Shown here: one piece after another, positions 2,694-5,557 of the stretch
Layout: every line of letters begins with the position of its first letter
Position numbering within the stretch: position 1 is the stretch's first letter
From: JBBQKF01 sp038326615
Lineage (GTDB): Bacteria > Bacillota > Clostridia > Saccharofermentanales > UBA5734
NCBI GenBank assembly: GCA_038326615.1
Contig: JBBQKF010000152.1
Coordinates: forward strand, 1-5,557
Direction: 5' to 3'
DNA: 5,557 bases
Made by a program: the position numbers and the translations under genes
Notes under the pieces: generated by a model
What the model was told of the DNA's origin: nothing
What the model saw: only the letters and a program-made list of their open reading frames with translations
Database searches by the model: none

Positions 2694-5557
2694 ATGAAAA
2701 AATCCTTATTTAAAGATAGTATAAGAGAAATCAAAAAAACGTTCAGCCGTTTTATGGCAATCCTGGCAATTGTTGCAATAAGCGTAGCGTTTTTTACTGG
2801 AATTAAAATAACCTGTCCTGATATGAAAAATACCGCTGATGTCTATTACGATGAATTTCATCTGATGGATTTCAAACTTGTTTCAACTGTTGGATTTAAT
2901 AGTGCTGATGTAGATGCTATTCGAAAGATACCTGAAATTAAGGGTGTTTCTCCATCATATACACTTGATGCGGTTCTTGACGCCAAAGATTCTAATAGTG
3001 TTGTGAGGATTCACTCTTTGGAAGGAATAAATTCGCGTAGCGGTGAAGATTATATAAACAGGCCCATGCTAATTGAGGGAAGGCTTCCATCAAAAAGCGG
3101 CGAATGTCTTATCGAAAAAAGCGGATTTTTTACATCGATGCTAAGCCTCAATACTAAGATAAAACTAATGTCCGGGAAGGAAAATGAAAAACTTGACTTT
3201 CTAAAGACCGATGCTTTCACGGCCGTAGGAATCATAAGGTCGCCTTTATATGTGTCTAAAGACCGCGGAACAAGCACTATAGGAACTGGCAAGATATCTT
3301 CGTTCATATTTATTAATCAGAGCGATTTTAATATGCCGGTATATAATACGCTTTATTTGACGGTTAAAAGCGCGGAGAAGCTTAAAACGTATTCATCAGA
3401 TTATGATGATCTGATAAAATCTGTTGCTGCTAAAATCGAAAAAGTTGCATCTTCCAGAGCGCAACTTAGGTTTGATGAAATCAAGGTTGATGCGCTTAAA
3501 ATACTGTCAAACAAACAAACAGAATATGACAAAGCGGTTGCTGATTCAAATAAAAAATTTGCTGATGCCGAGCAAGAAATAAAAAACAACGAGAAAAAAA
3601 TTGCAGACGGGCAAGCCCTACTTAATAAAAATCTAGCTGACTTCAAACGTACAATCAAAACCTCCAAAGAACAACTTGATGCAGCAGACGCAACTCTTCT
3701 AGTTGGATATAAAGAATATGATACAAAATATGCGCAATTTGTTATTGCTAAACAAAACGCTATCGATACAGACGTGTATGGTATGCAAATGGCATATTTT
3801 CAGCAAATTGAAAGTCAGCTTTTAGCTTCTAAAACCACACTTGATACAAACAAAGCCGTGCTGGCAGATAAAAGAGCTGAACTTGTAAAATCAGAAAAAA
3901 TGGCACTTAAAACATTCAACACAAAGCAAATCGAGATTACAAAAAGCAAACAAACCTTATCAACAGCTAAGGATGCTCTTGCAAAAGGCAAAGAAACTGC
4001 TAGTATAAAACTTGCTGACGGTAAAAAAGAACTTTTAAACGCAAAAAAAGATATTGATGCAATTCCAATTGTTAAATGGCATGTTCTTGATAGAAACACC
4101 AATGCAGGGTATGTTGATTATGGCGGTGCAGCTGATAGAATGAACGCTATCGCAGAGGTGTTCCCGCTTATTTTCATTTTAGTTGGTATTCTTATATGCT
4201 TTACAGCAATGGGAAGAATGGTTGACGAACAAAGAGGATTTATCGGAACAATTAAAGCTCTTGGATATTCAAAAGCATCGATAGCCGGAAAATATCTTTT
4301 ATATGCTGCCCTTGCGAGCTTTATCGGCGGTTTAGCAGGAGTTTTTGTAGGATTCTCATTTTTCCCGTCATTTATTTTTAAGGCGTTTTCAGCACTTTAC
4401 ACTTTGCCGAAGTTAATTCTAGTTTTTGATGTTCCTTTTGCAATTTATTCAATAGGAGTTGCAATTATGGTAACAACCGCTGCGGCTTTGATTGTTTGTT
4501 TTGAAGAGCTCCATAAGAGTGCAGCGCAATTAATGCGTCCAAAATCTCCAAAGCCTGGCAAAATAATCTTGCTTGAAAGAATTCCATTCATATGGAAACG
4601 GATGAAATTCACGCAGAAAGTTACTGCCCGAAATATTTTAAGATACAAAAGCAGATTCTTTATGACTGTATTTGGCGTTGCAGGGTGTACGGCTCTTTTA
4701 CTTGTTGGCTTTGGACTTCATGATTCTATTAGCGATATAGGAATCAAGCAATTTCGGGATATTAACACATATCAAATGGTAGTTAATATTAAGGAAAATA
4801 TTACGACTGAAGAAATTAATAATATAAATAGCAAAATTGAGGCAAACAGCCATTTTGATAATCGTGAGCTGTTTATGTCAAACAGCATTACAATAGGTCG
4901 CGGTGAGTTGCAAAAAGACTGTGGACTTCTTGTCCCAGAGAAATTAGAGCAACTAGGAAACTTTATTTCACTTCACGAAAGAATCAGTAGAAAAACTGTT
5001 CCTCTCACAGATGAAGGCGTTGTTATTACCGAAAAGCTTGCGCGGAAAATAGGTGCCGTTAAGGGCGACGAAATATATGTTAAAACAAGCGAGTATGATA
5101 AAAAATATGTAAAGGTAATTGGAATTTGTGAAAATTATCTTAATCACTATCTATATATGTCCCCCAAGCTATATGAATCAATTTTCAACAAAAAGGCTAA
5201 TTTCAATAGCATATATGTTAATCTAAAAAACATAACACAATCAGATGAAGAAAGCATTTCTGGATTAATACTTTCACAGGAAGGCGTAGCCGCAGTTTAC
5301 AACAGCAGTGATATGCTAACGAGATTTAAAGATACAATCAAGAGCGTAAACTATGTTGTATTGATACTTATATTTTCTGCTGGACTTTTATCATTTATCG
5401 TCCTGTATACTTTAACTAATATTAATATTAATGAAAGAATGCGTGAAATTGCAACCATAAAAGTTCTTGGGTTCTATGACAGAGAAGTTTCTGCATATGT
5501 ATTCAAAGAGAACATTATTTTAACATTTATCGGTACGGGAATTGGCCTTGTTTTAGG
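2694..5557 (+). CDS. FtsX-like ABC transporter permease with long coiled-coil insert (3' end missing)
   Basis: The frame is open for 954 codons to the right edge, so the C-terminus is missing; family members are usually 1050-1250 residues. It is the membrane partner of the preceding ATPase. Order: helix 1 (about 20-37); extracellular domain 1 with a charged Ala/Lys/Asp-rich coiled-coil hairpin (226-459, turn near 357-366); a conserved KWHVLDRNTN (461-470) and GY stretch; helices 2-4 (489-506, 534-556, 583-603) with the FtsX motif DEQRGFIGTIKALGYS (511-526); ARNILRYKSRFFMT leading into helix 5 (655-675); extracellular domain 2 (676-884); helix 6 (887-909); and a second motif ERMREIATIKVLGF (914-927), with the next helix cut by the edge. 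The two halves form an internal duplication, so one chain may act as a pseudo-dimer. Type VII transporters couple ATP use to motion of the extracellular domains. The substrate is unknown; peptide or lipoprotein export or resistance is a family-level guess. Confidence 0.93.
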   Translation, partial: MKKSLFKDSIREIKKTFSRFMAILAIVAISVAFFTGIKITCPDMKNTADVYYDEFHLMDFKLVSTVGFNSADVDAIRKIPEIKGVSPSYTLDAVLDAKDSNSVVRIHSLEGINSRSGEDYINRPMLIEGRLPSKSGECLIEKSGFFTSMLSLNTKIKLMSGKENEKLDFLKTDAFTAVGIIRSPLYVSKDRGTSTIGTGKISSFIFINQSDFNMPVYNTLYLTVKSAEKLKTYSSDYDDLIKSVAAKIEKVASSRAQLRFDEIKVDALKILSNKQTEYDKAVADSNKKFADAEQEIKNNEKKIADGQALLNKNLADFKRTIKTSKEQLDAADATLLVGYKEYDTKYAQFVIAKQNAIDTDVYGMQMAYFQQIESQLLASKTTLDTNKAVLADKRAELVKSEKMALKTFNTKQIEITKSKQTLSTAKDALAKGKETASIKLADGKKELLNAKKDIDAIPIVKWHVLDRNTNAGYVDYGGAADRMNAIAEVFPLIFILVGILICFTAMGRMVDEQRGFIGTIKALGYSKASIAGKYLLYAALASFIGGLAGVFVGFSFFPSFIFKAFSALYTLPKLILVFDVPFAIYSIGVAIMVTTAAALIVCFEELHKSAAQLMRPKSPKPGKIILLERIPFIWKRMKFTQKVTARNILRYKSRFFMTVFGVAGCTALLLVGFGLHDSISDIGIKQFRDINTYQMVVNIKENITTEEINNINSKIEANSHFDNRELFMSNSITIGRGELQKDCGLLVPEKLEQLGNFISLHERISRKTVPLTDEGVVITEKLARKIGAVKGDEIYVKTSEYDKKYVKVIGICENYLNHYLYMSPKLYESIFNKKANFNSIYVNLKNITQSDEESISGLILSQEGVAAVYNSSDMLTRFKDTIKSVNYVVLILIFSAGLLSFIVLYTLTNININERMREIATIKVLGFYDREVSAYVFKENIILTFIGTGIGLVL

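Noticed and set aside
3050..4648. Four minus-strand ORFs of 67-95 codons opposite the permease
   Set aside because: They are Ser/Phe/Leu-rich shadows of the Lys/Ala-rich permease frame, which is continuous and has clear family motifs.

Overview
The window is AT-rich. Its protein families (a seven-helix membrane GGDEF protein and a very long FtsX-like ABC permease with a coiled-coil insert) are typical of low-GC Firmicutes, most likely a clostridial gut or rumen bacterium of the Lachnospiraceae type. The lineage is inferred from remembered family resemblance and base composition; there is no rRNA or other marker gene to confirm it.

Layout. Bases 1-130 are ten copies of a 13-bp tandem repeat that continues off the left edge, ending in a small inverted repeat. 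Bases 153-237 are AT-rich with no gene. A minus-strand gene (238-1326) encodes a membrane diguanylate cyclase with an intact GGDEF site but no recognisable inhibitory I-site; it has a GTG start and a good promoter (TTGATT, 17 bp, TATAAT). Bases 1327-1698 are a divergent intergenic region. It holds that promoter, a perfect 12-bp direct repeat with a 20-bp period, a weak candidate promoter for the rightward genes, and a leader of about 180 nt with two hairpins. A MacB/LolD-type ABC ATPase follows (1699-2403). Next comes an unusually long gap of 290 nt inside the operon that contains a degenerate repeat array with a period of about 36 bp. The partner permease starts at 2694 and runs off the right edge.

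How the genes work together. The ATPase and permease almost certainly form one type VII ABC transporter (the MacB/LolCDE/FtsEX mechanism class). The permease carries two FtsX-type halves in one chain, so one permease with an ATPase dimer could be a full complex. Its substrate cannot be read from the sequence; export of, or resistance to, a peptide, lipid or lipoprotein is the usual family guess. The diguanylate cyclase is divergently transcribed and may share regulatory DNA with the transporter, but no functional link is shown, and I found no c-di-GMP riboswitch.

I do not see a convincing new multi-gene system. The parts least explained by known features are the three non-coding repeat structures (1-130, 1436-1467, 2499-2649) and the structured leader (1543-1634).
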